Assembly (NCBI GenBank): GCA_023374025.1
Contig: SIJG01000067.1
Span: 746,124-810,123, forward strand
Length of the DNA: 64,000 nucleotides
Direction of reading: 5' to 3'
Source: Heterodera schachtii
Lineage: Eukaryota; Nematoda; Chromadorea; Rhabditida; Heteroderidae
Part shown: positions 63,301 to 64,000 of the stretch, piece by piece
Position numbering within the stretch: position 1 is the stretch's first letter
Layout of the letters: every line of letters begins with the position of its first letter
The notes under the pieces: generated by a model
Told to the model about the DNA's origin: nothing
Databases searched by the model: none
What the model saw: only the letters and a program-made list of their open reading frames with translations
Program-made: the position numbers and the translations under genes

Positions 63301-64000
63301 TTGATCTAAACTTTTTAAATAAAAACGATTGAAAAAAGCAAAAGCCTGAACTTAATTGATATTATCTTTTCTTTAATATTTTTTTTAATATTAATTAATT
63401 AACATAAATTTTTAATGCAGTAAGAATTATTCTCTTTTGGTATTAAATTTAAGTAATTTATTTAAAATATATTTTTTATATATCATGTTTTTTATACGTT
63501 AATTAATGAGTAAATATATGCATAATAATAAACATTGGTTCTAATATTCTGTCATTTTCGATTTTAAATATTCAATTACTATGTAAATTCTGTAACTTTT
63601 CAATTATACTCATTTTTATAATTGAATGATTATATAAAAAGTAGTTTTATATTTTTATTTATTTTTATGCATTTTATTATCATGCACATGTATGCAATTT
63701 GCTTAGCCACTTTTTATCATGCACGTATTAATTTTTTTAAACGCTTTCTTAACATATCAAACAAATTTACATATTTTTCAATAATTTATAAGCATTACAA
63801 ATTTTTATATCTTGATAGTTCCTTTCAAAAAATGTATCTGTTACTAAATAATATAATAAACACTTTTACTTATTATTTAAGCATTTATTATGATTATTTA
63901 TTTTGCAATAATAAATTATAAATCAATTAAAATTTTGTTTTCTCATTTTAAAATTTATTTATTTTTGTAAAAGTCACATTTCATGAAATGATAAAATAAA
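57304..64000. other. AT-rich DNA with small islands, no gene recognised
   Basis: GC-richer spots are 57305-57480, 57630-57685 (including CACGT-TAT-ACGTG), 59799-59820 (ACCCGGATTTATA, also an end of the 9.1-kb MITE), 61605-61640 and 62770-62935. The last includes a minus-strand frame (62716-62907) with SGWEEFIGVINGRGK but no known family. A 99-residue frame at 63622-63921 is Phe/Ile/Tyr-rich and looks random. Confidence 0.45.

Noticed and set aside
1..64000. A complete new defence, biosynthetic or regulatory gene system
   Set aside because: No set of intact neighbouring genes exists in the window; everything supported is repeats, transposon remains or unproven small islands.

Overview
The window is very A+T-rich DNA (roughly four fifths A+T by eye) and looks like nuclear DNA of an animal. 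The evidence is a decayed Ty3/Gypsy pol fragment with animal-type reverse transcriptase motifs, a scrap of a Jockey/CR1-type LINE (RPHLEYASEVWN, minus strand near 13.26 kb), several hAT-like non-autonomous transposons with 8-bp target duplications, and satellites. Base composition and the Gypsy style would suit a nematode, but no marker proves it. I found no intact host gene, rRNA, tRNA or CRISPR array.

Layout. 0.2-1.3 kb: a G-rich block, a 20/21-bp minisatellite and an array of GC-rich mini-hairpins built on GCGAAGC. 2.7-3.8 kb: a G-rich minisatellite present as two inverted arms around a broken coding fragment, followed by a G13/C12 hairpin. 4-18 kb: AT-rich DNA with one 140-bp MITE (9.1 kb) and the LINE scrap (13.2 kb). 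18.4-18.9 kb: a GC-richer block of unknown origin. 19.26-19.86 kb: a hAT-like element. 22.3-22.5 kb: a MITE with 31-bp perfect terminal inverted repeats. 27.7-29.87 kb: the Gypsy fossil, with an unresolved base (N) at its 3' edge. 30.5-33.0 kb: a 641-bp tandem repeat. 38.9-40.66 kb: a fold-back element with ~586-bp, nearly identical arms and GC hairpins at its edge. 40.8-43.6 kb: one arm of an inverted duplication, into which two hAT-like elements have inserted (one itself carrying a third). 49.2 kb: a short third copy of the core of that repeat. 55.6-56.05 kb: a 118-bp tandem repeat. 56.2-57.3 kb: the other arm of the inverted duplication, without the insertions. 57.3-64 kb: AT-rich DNA with little recognisable.

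The parts do not form a gene system. The window records repeat turnover: insertion, nesting, inverted duplication and tandem amplification in a gene-poor, AT-biased region. The best-supported observations are the empty-site proof of two hAT insertions, the hAT-like elements filled with a family-specific short motif that keeps one strand orientation throughout, and the dispersed GCGAAGC hairpin module. A number of small GC-richer islands have open frames, some next to good splice signals. They could be micro-exons or decayed fragments; sequence alone does not decide.
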